NCBI RefSeq assembly: GCF_011304195.1
Contig: NZ_CP049887.1
Coordinates: 1,860,001 to 1,924,000 of the forward strand
Reading direction: 5' to 3'
From: Vagococcus hydrophili
GTDB lineage: Bacteria; Bacillota; Bacilli; Lactobacillales; Vagococcaceae
DNA length: 64,000 bases
The position numbers were made by a program, and so were the translations under genes. Shown here piece by piece: positions 36,502 to 44,254 of this stretch. Positions within the stretch are counted from its first letter, which is position 1; each line of letters begins with the position of its first letter. The notes beneath the pieces are model-generated. The model was not told where the DNA came from, searched no databases, and was given only the letters and a program-made list of their open reading frames with translations.

Positions 36502-38415
36502 TTACCAAATACTAATTCTTTTCTCTGGCTCTAGGTACATCTCGTCTTGTTTTTCGATGTTGTATAGTTTGTGGTATTCTTCGAAGTTTCTGACTTGCAT
36601 GTTGGCACGGAGTTTGTTTGGTCCGTGAACGTCCACAGCAAGTAGTAAGTCAGTGTATTGTTCTTGCGCTTTATTACGCCAAACGCGTGCCCAGTTTTCA
36701 AATAATTCCTTACCGTTATAATCGTCTTCTAATTGAGCAGCTTCAAGAGCACAACTCAAGCCACCAGCATCCGCAATATTTTCAGAAACTGTTAATGTAC
36801 CGTTAACTTGCCCATTGCCAAACGGAATGCCGTCAAATTGAGCAATCATCTCATTCGTTAATTTTTCAAAGTGAGCCAAATCTTTTTCAGTCCACCAGTC
36901 ATTCATATTCCCAAATTCATCAAATTTAGCCCCATTATTATCAAAAGCATGAGAGATTTCATGAGCGATCACGGCACCAATACCACCATAATTTTGACTT
37001 CTAGTTTGTTTAAAGTCATAGAATGGTGCTTGGAGAATAGCCGCTGGGAAAACAATCACATTTTTTTGTGGGTGATAGTAAGCATTGACCATATCAGCAC
37101 TCATTTCCCATTCGCTACGATCAACTTTTGTGTTGTAGCGTTTAAAAAGATCTTTAGCTAACAAACGATTGAAGTCCATAATATTTTCAATTAAAGAGCC
37201 ACCATCAGCTTTTGATTTTGTTTTAAGATTGGCATAAATAGCTGGTATTTTTTCGGGGAATCCCACATGAATACCTAGCGTATTTAATTTCAAAATGGCT
37301 TTATCTTTCGTCACTTTTTCTAGCCACGTATTGTTAGTTAGGCGATTTTGATAAATTTGAATCATCTCATGAATCATGTCTTCCACATCTTGTTTGGCTT
37401 TTTGACCAAAGTAGTTTTCAGCGTAATATTGACCAATGACTTGATCAAAGTAGCCAGTTGCAGTATAGAAGTGTAGTTTTTCACTGGAAATCATCTCTTC
37501 GGCACCTGATAAAGCTAGTTGATAACGAGAGGCAACGGTTCTGAATTCTTCTGTTAAGAAATCACCAAGGCGTCTTGTTTGTTGAACGAGTAACCAAGCT
37601 TTAAGATTTTCAAATGTCTCAGCAGTGATTAATTGTTGGAAGTTTTCAAAATACTCTGGTTCAGTGACAATGACTTCTTTTGGTGTTTCTTCCAGTAAAC
37701 CAGAAATTAAAGTATCTAATCGAATGTCTGAATGATAGTTTTTAACGTCTTCCAAACGTCTTGGATTGTACTCTTTTGTATAATCAGCACTTTCCTCAGA
37801 ACTTCGAATAAAAGGCACTAAACTTTCGTCAAAAGCCATAGCATTTGAAACGATGTTACTTGCTTCCCTTTCTGATTTACCAGTTAGAACTAAAAGTTCA
37901 GTCATCATACTTTCAAAGGTATTAAGCAAGTCTTTTTTATTTGGATGATCTTCTGCGTAATAAGTTGTATCAGGTAAAAACAAAGGTGCAGGTGATAGTG
38001 AAACAGCATAAGTGTCTGCTTGTTTCATATCAGGTGCCACGTAAATCCCAAAAGGTAAGGGGTAGCTTGATAAGACCCAGTCAGTTAAATCTTTTGGTAA
38101 ATCACTTAAAGAGTTAAAAGATTCAATGTATTCGAGTCGTTTTTTAAGTGGTATCACACCTAATTTTTCTCGTTCATCTGTGTCAGCAACTAAACGATAA
38201 AAATCAACAAAGGATTGAAGTTCTTTAGTGTCTAAAGAAATCTCGCCAATCTTCATTTTTTTAACATCTGACATCAGTAGTTTTTCAATCTCATCATTTA
38301 AAAAGGTGAAACTATTAATGACTGGTTTATCACTGGGGATTTTAGCGGTTTCTAACCACTCGTTGTTAACATACTCGTAAAAGTCTTTTTTTGCTAAATT
38401 ACTATTTTTATCCAT
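36502..38415 (-). CDS. pepO: M13-family oligopeptidase PepO
   Basis: Zinc metallopeptidase of 637 residues, a usual length for lactic-acid-bacterial PepO. The zinc motif HEISH is in VIAHEISHAFDNNGAKFDE and the third ligand Glu is in VSENIADAGGL. NAYYHPQKNVIVFPAAIL is the conserved neprilysin-type segment, and the protein ends with Trp (RISIW) as family members usually do. No signal peptide, so it acts inside the cell on oligopeptides. GGAG precedes ATG 38415. Confidence 0.94.
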   Translation of the reverse strand: MDKNSNLAKKDFYEYVNNEWLETAKIPSDKPVINSFTFLNDEIEKLLMSDVKKMKIGEISLDTKELQSFVDFYRLVADTDEREKLGVIPLKKRLEYIESFNSLSDLPKDLTDWVLSSYPLPFGIYVAPDMKQADTYAVSLSPAPLFLPDTTYYAEDHPNKKDLLNTFESMMTELLVLTGKSEREASNIVSNAMAFDESLVPFIRSSEESADYTKEYNPRRLEDVKNYHSDIRLDTLISGLLEETPKEVIVTEPEYFENFQQLITAETFENLKAWLLVQQTRRLGDFLTEEFRTVASRYQLALSGAEEMISSEKLHFYTATGYFDQVIGQYYAENYFGQKAKQDVEDMIHEMIQIYQNRLTNNTWLEKVTKDKAILKLNTLGIHVGFPEKIPAIYANLKTKSKADGGSLIENIMDFNRLLAKDLFKRYNTKVDRSEWEMSADMVNAYYHPQKNVIVFPAAILQAPFYDFKQTRSQNYGGIGAVIAHEISHAFDNNGAKFDEFGNMNDWWTEKDLAHFEKLTNEMIAQFDGIPFGNGQVNGTLTVSENIADAGGLSCALEAAQLEDDYNGKELFENWARVWRNKAQEQYTDLLLAVDVHGPNKLRANMQVRNFEEYHKLYNIEKQDEMYLEPEKRISIW

Positions 38416-38489
38416 TTACTCACTCCTTTAACTATAGTTAATATTATAGACCAATTAGAAATTAATTAAAAATAAAACTCGTTATTTGT

Positions 38490-39500
38490 TTAATAATAAT
38501 TAATTCCCATAGCTTTTTTGACTTCATCTAAGGTAGTAGCAGCACGAGCTTCTGCCTTTATACTGCCTGCTTTTAAAATACTAAGTAGATAATCTTCTTC
38601 TTTTGCTAATTGAATTCGTCTTTCACGTATAGGACGCAATGTCTCTTGAATAATCTCATTAAGATAGAGTTTAATTTTCACATCTCCAAGTCCACCTTTT
38701 TCGTAGTGTTCTTTAAGTTCAGCAATTTTTTTATGATCATCTCCAAAAATCTCTAAATATTCAAAGACCATATTACCTTCAACTTGTCCTGGATCATTCA
38801 CATGAATATGATTCGGATCAGTGTACATGCTCATGATTTTTTGTTTAATTGTATCTGGCTCATCAGAAAGGTAAATTCCATTATTTAAAGATTTACTCAT
38901 TTTACCTAAGCCATCTATTCCTTTTAAGCGTTCTTGGTTTTTCTTTGGTAAGACAATTTCAGGTTCAACCAAACAATCTGTCTTGTAAATCCGATTAAAA
39001 CTTCTAACAATTTCTTTGGTCTGCTCAAGCATAGGTAGTTGATCGCCACCAACCGGAACATGAGTTGCTTTAAAAGCAGTGATATCAGCAGCTTGACTGA
39101 CAGGATAGGTTAAAAATCCTGCTGGTAAACTGGTTTCAAAATTCTTTTCTTTCATTTCTGATTTCACAGTAGGATTTCGGTAAAGTCTTGAAACAGTAAC
39201 AAGATTTAAATAGTACATCATCAGTTCTGAAAGTTCGGGTATCTTTGATTGGATAAAGATGGTTGATTTGCTTGGATTAATTCCCACTGCTAAATAATCA
39301 AGTAAGACTTCTTTTAAATTATCTTGAATTTTTTTCGGATTATCCGCATTATCTGTTAAAGCTTGTTGATCAGCAATCATAATAAATTGTTCTGTATTTT
39401 CTAAGTCTTGAATCGCCACGCGGCTTTTAAGTGAACCAACGTAATGTCCTAAATGTAATTTGCCAGTTGGACGATCTCCAGTTAAATAAGTATGTGTCAT
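38490..39500 (-). CDS. trpS: Tryptophan--tRNA ligase
   Basis: Class I aminoacyl-tRNA synthetase of 336 residues that charges tRNA-Trp. The HIGH-type motif is GKLHLGHYVG and the KMSKS loop is LGKMSKSLNN. Length and the segment PVGGDQLPMLEQTKEIVR fit bacterial TrpRS. AGGAGG lies 7-8 bases before the ATG. A T-box leader at 39523-39770 with a UGG specifier confirms the amino acid and shows control by uncharged tRNA-Trp. Confidence 0.96.
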   Translation of the reverse strand: MTHTYLTGDRPTGKLHLGHYVGSLKSRVAIQDLENTEQFIMIADQQALTDNADNPKKIQDNLKEVLLDYLAVGINPSKSTIFIQSKIPELSELMMYYLNLVTVSRLYRNPTVKSEMKEKNFETSLPAGFLTYPVSQAADITAFKATHVPVGGDQLPMLEQTKEIVRSFNRIYKTDCLVEPEIVLPKKNQERLKGIDGLGKMSKSLNNGIYLSDEPDTIKQKIMSMYTDPNHIHVNDPGQVEGNMVFEYLEIFGDDHKKIAELKEHYEKGGLGDVKIKLYLNEIIQETLRPIRERRIQLAKEEDYLLSILKAGSIKAEARAATTLDEVKKAMGINYY

Positions 39501-39522
39501 TTTTTATTCCTCCTTAAAATAA

Positions 39523-39770
39523 AAAAACTCACCCTCCAATCGATATAAACCGATTGGAGGGTGAGTGAAATCACGGTGCCACCTCTAAATTAACTTAAGT
39601 AGTTAAAACTACGCTTGGTAACGCTAGCTTAGCGGATAGACCTACTTAGTCATTCAATCTATCAGTTCAAAAGCCCATTCCTATATCTTTTTTTACTAAT
39701 TTACACCAACCATTAGCTCTCTTTGAAAAAATAAATATAGTACTTTTCTTTATTAATCACTTCTTTGTAT
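39523..39770 (-). promoter_or_regulatory. Tryptophan T-box riboswitch
   Basis: Read on the minus strand, a stem I region (AGAGAGCTAATGGTTGGTGT, then GAATGGGCTTTTGAAC) is followed by the conserved T-box AGAGGTGGCACCGTG (39586-39572) and a long terminator hairpin ACTCACCCTCCAATCG / CGATTGGAGGGTGAGT (39566-39525) with a T run. The probable specifier is TGG at 39677-39675, the Trp codon, followed by the expected purine. Uncharged tRNA-Trp would pair with both sites and favour the antiterminator. Confidence 0.95.
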
Positions 39771-39782
39771 GAAATTAAATAC

Positions 39783-39811
39783 AGTATAGGCTTATTTAAA
39801 GTGAAAATCAA
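39783..39811 (-). promoter_or_regulatory. Predicted promoter of trpS
   Basis: TTGATT (39811-39806) and TATACT (39788-39783) on the minus strand with a 17-base spacer, just upstream of the T-box leader. Confidence 0.75.
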
Positions 39812-39817
39812 ATAAAA

Positions 39818-39843
39818 ATAATATATAATTTTTTATATATTAT
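39818..39843. promoter_or_regulatory. Perfect palindrome between divergent promoters
   Basis: ATAATATATAA (39818-39828) and TTATATATTAT (39833-39843) are exact inverse complements separated by TTTT. It lies 2 bases before the -35 of the XRE-regulator operon, a likely autoregulatory site, though AT-rich palindromes also arise by chance. Confidence 0.5.
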
Positions 39844-39845
39844 GA

Positions 39846-39874
39846 TTGACTAAAAATATATAAGGCGTTAGAAT
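39846..39874 (+). promoter_or_regulatory. Predicted promoter of the regulator/apbE/reductase operon
   Basis: TTGACT (39846-39851) and TAGAAT (39869-39874) with exactly 17 bases between, about 54 bases before the ATG at 39928. Confidence 0.75.
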
Positions 39875-39927
39875 GAACTTAGTTAAATATGTGATAAAAA
39901 GCACAAAAATATAGAAAGGAGATTCAA

Positions 39928-40794
39928 ATGAACGTTGATTGTTTTATTGAAGCAAGAAAATCAAAAGGATTATCTCAAAGTGAATTAGCCGAAAATATTT
40001 GTACACAAACAACTTTGAGCCGTTTTGAGAACAATGGTCAAGTTCCTAATTTAAAAACACTGATTAAATTATGTACCAGATTGGATTTTCCGATTGGTGA
40101 TTTATTTCCTAAAGTCGGTTTAAAAAATACAGAAGTCGTTAAAAAAATGGATAAGATAGAGTTTTATTTTATTACTAGTGAATATGAAGAAGCTCAAAAT
40201 TTACTGGAGTCATTAAAGATCACTTCAGAAGATGAAAATTCAGATATTACTTTAAGGTACTTGTATTTAAAAGGTTTTCTAATGTTTTTTAGAAAAGAAG
40301 AACTAACAGATATTTTATTTACTTTTGATCAAATTTTATTGAATGAAACAACTACTGAAAAGAAAATGTATCAATTATTAGCTTATACAGGTATTGGCAT
40401 GACTTATGCTAGAGAAAATGATTTTGAAAAATCTGAGTTTTATTTTAGTAAAGTGATTGGTCAAATCTATGATTGTCCTACAAATAGTATCGAGGATATG
40501 TGGCGTGTTTTAAATATGGTCTTTCATGCAGGTGTTTATTATGCAGAAACTAATGAAATTGAAATAAGCAATGCGTTACTGGAGTATGCTATTACAATAT
40601 GCTCAGAAAATCACGTAACTTATTATTTAGCAAGAGCTGCTTTCCAATTAGCTTTAAATAGTGTGGTTGAAAAGAAGGACATCCCTGAAACCTTAGAACT
40701 GCTGTATGATGCAAGAGCTTATGCAAAAGTAAACGGCAATCAGGTGTTGTTAAAAAAGATTAAAGCTTTAGAAATAGAGCTTAAGGAGGTCTAG
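39928..40794 (+). CDS. XRE-family regulator with TPR-like domain (Rgg/PlcR-like)
   Basis: Cytosolic regulator of 288 residues. The amino-terminal helix-turn-helix is KGLSQSELAENICTQTTLSR, followed by an alpha-helical repeat domain (YTGIGMTYARENDFEKSEFY) as in Rgg and PlcR-type sensors. AAGGAG precedes the ATG. The stop is 3 bases before the apbE ATG, and the end of this gene supplies apbE's ribosome site (AAGGAGG), so it is likely co-transcribed with, and regulates, the flavinylation genes. Ligand unknown; no peptide gene is visible nearby. Confidence 0.85.
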   Translation: MNVDCFIEARKSKGLSQSELAENICTQTTLSRFENNGQVPNLKTLIKLCTRLDFPIGDLFPKVGLKNTEVVKKMDKIEFYFITSEYEEAQNLLESLKITSEDENSDITLRYLYLKGFLMFFRKEELTDILFTFDQILLNETTTEKKMYQLLAYTGIGMTYARENDFEKSEFYFSKVIGQIYDCPTNSIEDMWRVLNMVFHAGVYYAETNEIEISNALLEYAITICSENHVTYYLARAAFQLALNSVVEKKDIPETLELLYDARAYAKVNGNQVLLKKIKALEIELKEV

Positions 40795-40797
40795 CGA

Positions 40798-41715
40798 ATG
40801 AATATTGCTAATGAGCAAGTCCGTTTAATGGGAACCGTGATTGACTTACAAATTAGTCATACAAATGCCCAAGAGATCCTTAAAGAAACCATCCTTGATT
40901 TAAAAATGTATGAGAAACGCTTTAGCGCCAACGATCCCACATCCGAGTTGATGGCTGTTAATACCCAAGCAGGCATCAAGAGAGTAAAAGTAAATAGAGA
41001 ATTGTTTGAGCTAATAAAATTAGGGAAAGAACATAGTCTTGCTGAGGGAAGTCTTCTTAATATTGCCATAGGGCCACTGGTTCAAAAGTGGCGTATCGGT
41101 TTTAGTGATGCCACTGTTCCTAATGACGAAACAATAAAAGAATTACTCCAAACCGTTAATCCGAAAAAAATCCTTCTTAATGAAACAGAACATAGTGTTT
41201 ACCTAGAAAAAGGCATGTTAATTGATTTAGGTGCTCTAGCTAAAGGCTTTATTGGGGACCTTGTTCTAGGTAAATTAAAACAACAAGGTGTAAGGTCCGC
41301 TCTCATTAATTTAGGTGGCAATATTTTAACTTTGGGAACACCACCTAATAAAGAATGTTGGAAAATTGGGATTCGAACACCTGGCGAATCTAGAGAGTCT
41401 TATGACTATATTTTGAAGGTTAAAGACAAATCAATTGTCACATCAGGTATTTATGAGCGTGTTTTAAAAACTAAAAACAAGACCTATCACCACATTCTTA
41501 GCCCGATAACAGGTTATCCAATGGAGACTGAAACTCTAAGTTTAACGATTGTTTCAGATAAGTCAGTAGATGGGGAAATTTGGACAACTCGTTTGTTTGG
41601 TCAAACGCCTGCTGAAATAATGAATGAAATCAATCAACATCCCGAAATTGAAGGTATTTTGATTACCAAAATTAAAACATACTTGAGTCGTTATATAAAA
41701 AATTATATAAACTAA
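40798..41715 (+). CDS. apbE: FAD:protein FMN transferase (ApbE), cytosolic form
   Basis: Enzyme of 305 residues that moves FMN from FAD to a Ser or Thr of a target protein, using Mg. Family segments are present: KRFSANDPTSELMAVN, DLGALAKGF, INLGGN, and HHILSPITGYP. There is no signal peptide or lipobox, unlike the many exported ApbE lipoproteins, so flavinylation should occur in the cytosol. The gene lies between an XRE regulator and two NAD(P)H-FMN-reductase-like genes; the second reductase has two C-terminal D-x-x-S-x-A-S motifs of the type recognised by ApbE, making it the obvious substrate. Confidence 0.92.
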   Translation: MNIANEQVRLMGTVIDLQISHTNAQEILKETILDLKMYEKRFSANDPTSELMAVNTQAGIKRVKVNRELFELIKLGKEHSLAEGSLLNIAIGPLVQKWRIGFSDATVPNDETIKELLQTVNPKKILLNETEHSVYLEKGMLIDLGALAKGFIGDLVLGKLKQQGVRSALINLGGNILTLGTPPNKECWKIGIRTPGESRESYDYILKVKDKSIVTSGIYERVLKTKNKTYHHILSPITGYPMETETLSLTIVSDKSVDGEIWTTRLFGQTPAEIMNEINQHPEIEGILITKIKTYLSRYIKNYIN

Positions 41716-41730
41716 TGAAAAGAGGACATA

Positions 41731-42342
41731 ATGATGAAAAAAATGATTGGCTTAGTTGGAACAAATTCTGACAACTCAACAAACAGACAGTTATTACAAT
41801 TTATGAAAGAACACTTTAAAGGAGTTGCTGAGATTGAAATTGTCGAAATTAAAGAGATTCCTTTATTCAATAAACCAGCAGATAAACAAGTACCAGAAAT
41901 TGTGACAGAGATCGCTAAAAAAATCGAAGCATCAGAAGGAGTAATTATTAGTACACCAGAATATGATCATACCATTCCAGCTTCTTTAATGAATGCTTTA
42001 AACTGGTTATCGTATCACATTTACCCATTTTTAGATAAACCGGTCATGATTACAGGCGCATCATACGGCACACTAGGCTCATCGCGCGCCCAGCAACATT
42101 TACGTCAAATGTTAGATTCTCCAGAACTCAAAGCGCGTATCATGCCAAGTTCTGAATTTTTACTTAGTCACTCTCTACAAGCATTTGATGAAAGTGGTAA
42201 GTTAAAAGATCAAGTCCAAATTGAAAAATTAAACGGCTTATTTAAAGATTTTGTTATCTTTGTAGATATTATGAAACAACTAGGAAACGCTCATGAAGCA
42301 AATAAAGAAGAAGCAGAAAATTTTTCTTGGGAAACCATCTAA
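41731..42342 (+). CDS. NAD(P)H-dependent FMN reductase-like flavoprotein
   Basis: Flavodoxin-fold protein of 203 residues. The phosphate-binding loop is GTNSDNSTNRQLL; STPEYDHTIPASLMNALNW and GASYGTLGSSRAQQHLRQM are the flavin-binding loops of the family. It lacks the C-terminal flavinylation tail of its neighbour. It shares clear similarity with the first half of the next protein (for example GSSRAQ, LRQ and LD positions), so the pair arose by duplication. AGAGGAC precedes ATG 41731; ATG 41734 is an alternative. Probably hands electrons from NAD(P)H to FMN or quinones. Confidence 0.88.
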   Translation: MMKKMIGLVGTNSDNSTNRQLLQFMKEHFKGVAEIEIVEIKEIPLFNKPADKQVPEIVTEIAKKIEASEGVIISTPEYDHTIPASLMNALNWLSYHIYPFLDKPVMITGASYGTLGSSRAQQHLRQMLDSPELKARIMPSSEFLLSHSLQAFDESGKLKDQVQIEKLNGLFKDFVIFVDIMKQLGNAHEANKEEAENFSWETI

Positions 42343-42357
42343 TAGGAGGAAATGAAA

Positions 42358-43542
42358 ATGAAATTAGTCGGAATTGTAGGTTCTAATGCAGACCTTTCTT
42401 ATAACAGAATGTTACTTAATTACATGTCAAAAGCGTTCAAAAATTTAGTGGAGATTGAAGTCTTAGAGATCAAAGATATCCCTTTGTTCAACCAAAGTGA
42501 TGATCAAACTAATAGTGCACCTATTCAATATTTAAACAAAAAAATATTAGAAGCAGATGGCGTGATTATTGCTACACCTGAGCATAACAGAAGTATTCCA
42601 GCAGCACTAAAAAGTGTTTTAGAATGGCTATCATTTAAAATCCATCCATTAGAAGATAAACCTGTGATGATTGTGGGAGCTTCTTATTACGATCAAGGGT
42701 CGTCTCGCGCTCAACTTGATTTACGCCAAATTTTAGATGCTCCTGGTGTGAATGCCATGGTGTTACCAGGGAATGAATTTTTACTTGGTAAGGTTAAACA
42801 AGCCTTTGATGAAGCGGGGAATCTTAAAGACCCAAAAACAAAATCATTTTTAGAAGGGACATTGAAAAAATTCATCCAATTTGTTTCTCTAGTGACAAAA
42901 CTAGAAGAAAAAGAAGCCGCAGTTTTACCTAAAGAAGATTTGAATGCGACTGGAAAAGTTGAGACGACTATTGAAGGTGTTAATATGGCAGCCGAAGATT
43001 GGGTAGAGGTTGCTGCTGAAAAAGTTGGTGCAGCTGAGGGTAGTGATTATGTCAAATTAAATCGTGGGTTATTAACCGTGGATCAATTGAATTATTTCCT
43101 TTCATCTATGCCAATGGAAATTACTTATGCAGATGATAACAATCAATTCTTATATTATAATCATGTGTTACCAGCCGAAGAGATGTTAGCCTCAAGACAA
43201 CCAGGTCAAGTGGGAAATCCATTAGCAAATTGTCACCCAGAAGCGTCTCTTAAAGGGGTTGAGTGGGTAATTCAACAGTTACGATCAGGGGCAACGGATT
43301 GTGTCCGTGTCAACGTTCCAACTCATGGACCAGATAAATATGTGGTTCATAATTACCAAGCGATTCATGATGAAGAAGGAATTTATAAAGGAATCAATGA
43401 ATATATCTTAGATTTTAAACCGATTGTAGAATGGTATTTAAAACAAACAGGTCAAACACTTGTTGGAGATGTGGATGCAGTGTCTAGTGCTTCAACAAAA
43501 GATGATGATGTGGATGCTGTTTCTAGTGCGTCGGTGAAATAA
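42358..43542 (+). CDS. FMN reductase / PAS-like fusion with two C-terminal flavinylation motifs
   Basis: Protein of 394 residues with three parts. Residues 1-185 are a flavodoxin-fold NAD(P)H:FMN reductase (GSNADLSYNRMLL, ATPEHNRSIPAALKSVLEW, GSSRAQLDLRQIL). Residues about 235-355 form a PAS_10/DUF438-like domain (SMPMEITYADDNNQFLYYN, NCHPEASLKGVEWV). The tail has DAVSSAST (373-380) and DAVSSASV (386-393), separated by KDDDV: both fit the ApbE target pattern D-x-x-S/T-x-A-S/T, with Ser379 and Ser392 the expected FMN acceptors. ATG 42358 lies 8 bases after AGGAGG. Inference: a cytosolic electron carrier with one bound and up to two covalent flavins. Confidence 0.88.
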   Translation: MKLVGIVGSNADLSYNRMLLNYMSKAFKNLVEIEVLEIKDIPLFNQSDDQTNSAPIQYLNKKILEADGVIIATPEHNRSIPAALKSVLEWLSFKIHPLEDKPVMIVGASYYDQGSSRAQLDLRQILDAPGVNAMVLPGNEFLLGKVKQAFDEAGNLKDPKTKSFLEGTLKKFIQFVSLVTKLEEKEAAVLPKEDLNATGKVETTIEGVNMAAEDWVEVAAEKVGAAEGSDYVKLNRGLLTVDQLNYFLSSMPMEITYADDNNQFLYYNHVLPAEEMLASRQPGQVGNPLANCHPEASLKGVEWVIQQLRSGATDCVRVNVPTHGPDKYVVHNYQAIHDEEGIYKGINEYILDFKPIVEWYLKQTGQTLVGDVDAVSSASTKDDDVDAVSSASVK

Positions 43543-43553
43543 GTTTAAATTTT

Positions 43554-43606
43554 TTGTAGATTAACTAGAAATAGTGTAAACTGTAATTACATAGTAATTA
43601 CAGTTT
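43554..43606 (+). promoter_or_regulatory. Promoter and palindromic operator of the toxin-antitoxin operon
   Basis: TTGTAG (43554-43559) and TAAACT (43577-43582) have a 17-base spacer. Overlapping the -10, AAACTGTAATTAC (43578-43590) and GTAATTACAGTTT (43594-43606) form a perfect 13-3-13 palindrome, as expected for autoregulation by the antitoxin or the complex. Confidence 0.8.
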
Positions 43607-43629
43607 TCTTATTGAATGGAGGGATATCT

Positions 43630-43959
43630 ATGATTACTAAAACAAGAAAACAAGGCAACTCTATTATGTTAACTGTTCCCAAAGAGTTTGATGTTCCAAA
43701 TGGTGTTGAAGTAGAAGCTAAATTGGTAGAGAATGGGATACTATATGAATTTGTCGAACCTAAAAGAGATTTTTTTGATTTTAGCGAAGATATTTTATCA
43801 GACATTATTTCTGAAGGCTACAACAATGAAGAGATATTGCAAGAATTTAAGAAAAGAAAAACAAAATTAACGTCAGATTTTAAGTCCATTGCTAAAGAAA
43901 CAGTTATTAATTCTAAACCAATGACCAAAGAGGAGTTGGCGACAGAAATTGGCCTATGA
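43630..43959 (+). CDS. AbrB/MazE-type antitoxin
   Basis: Protein of 109 residues. The amino-terminal SpoVT/AbrB-like swapped-hairpin domain (TKTRKQGNSIMLTVPKEFDV) should bind DNA; the remainder is helical and probably wraps the toxin. ATG 43630 follows GGAGGG; an earlier in-frame ATG at 43612 precedes this site. Its last 11 bases overlap the toxin gene, the usual layout for a type II pair, and a perfect palindrome lies in the promoter. Confidence 0.85.
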   Translation: MITKTRKQGNSIMLTVPKEFDVPNGVEVEAKLVENGILYEFVEPKRDFFDFSEDILSDIISEGYNNEEILQEFKKRKTKLTSDFKSIAKETVINSKPMTKEELATEIGL

Positions 43960-44236
43960 GATTATTCCTTCAAAACATGTTGTGAAATACTTAAAGAAAT
44001 TAAGAGAAAAAACATTAAAAGAAAAATTTCTTAATGTAATGTATGATGAAATAGCTACTAATCCCTATAATGGTGAGCAAAAAACGGGTGATCTAACTGG
44101 TGTTTGGTCTATGGGATTTAAGTATGCCGGAACGACTTACAGAGTAGCTTATGAAATTAAGGATAACGTAGTAGTACCTGTTCTGTTGTGTGGCACACAT
44201 GAAAATTTTTATGAGCAGTTAAAAAAGATTAGGTGA
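43949..44236 (+). CDS. RelE/ParE-superfamily toxin
   Basis: Small basic protein of 95 residues with the RelE-type pattern: EIIPSKHVVKYLKKL helix, GDLTGVWSMGFKYAGTTYRV strand region with conserved Arg, and a C-terminal CGTHENFYEQLKKIR. Such toxins cleave mRNA at the ribosome or, in ParE relatives, poison gyrase; the sequence looks closer to RelE/YoeB. It starts with TTG inside the antitoxin's last codons, with AGGAG 12 bases upstream. The low-efficiency start and overlap keep it below the antitoxin level. Confidence 0.85.
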   Translation: MAYEIIPSKHVVKYLKKLREKTLKEKFLNVMYDEIATNPYNGEQKTGDLTGVWSMGFKYAGTTYRVAYEIKDNVVVPVLLCGTHENFYEQLKKIR

Positions 44237-44252
44237 GAACCTAATCTTTTTT
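44222..44252. terminator. Bidirectional terminator
   Basis: AAAAAAGATTAGG and CCTAATCTTTTTT pair perfectly around TGAGAA. It overlaps the toxin stop and serves the convergent J-like gene as well. Confidence 0.88.
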
Positions 44253-44254
44253 GT

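Noticed and set aside
36618-37161. Plus-strand ORFs opposite pepO
   Set aside because: Shadows of the well-conserved M13 peptidase on the other strand.
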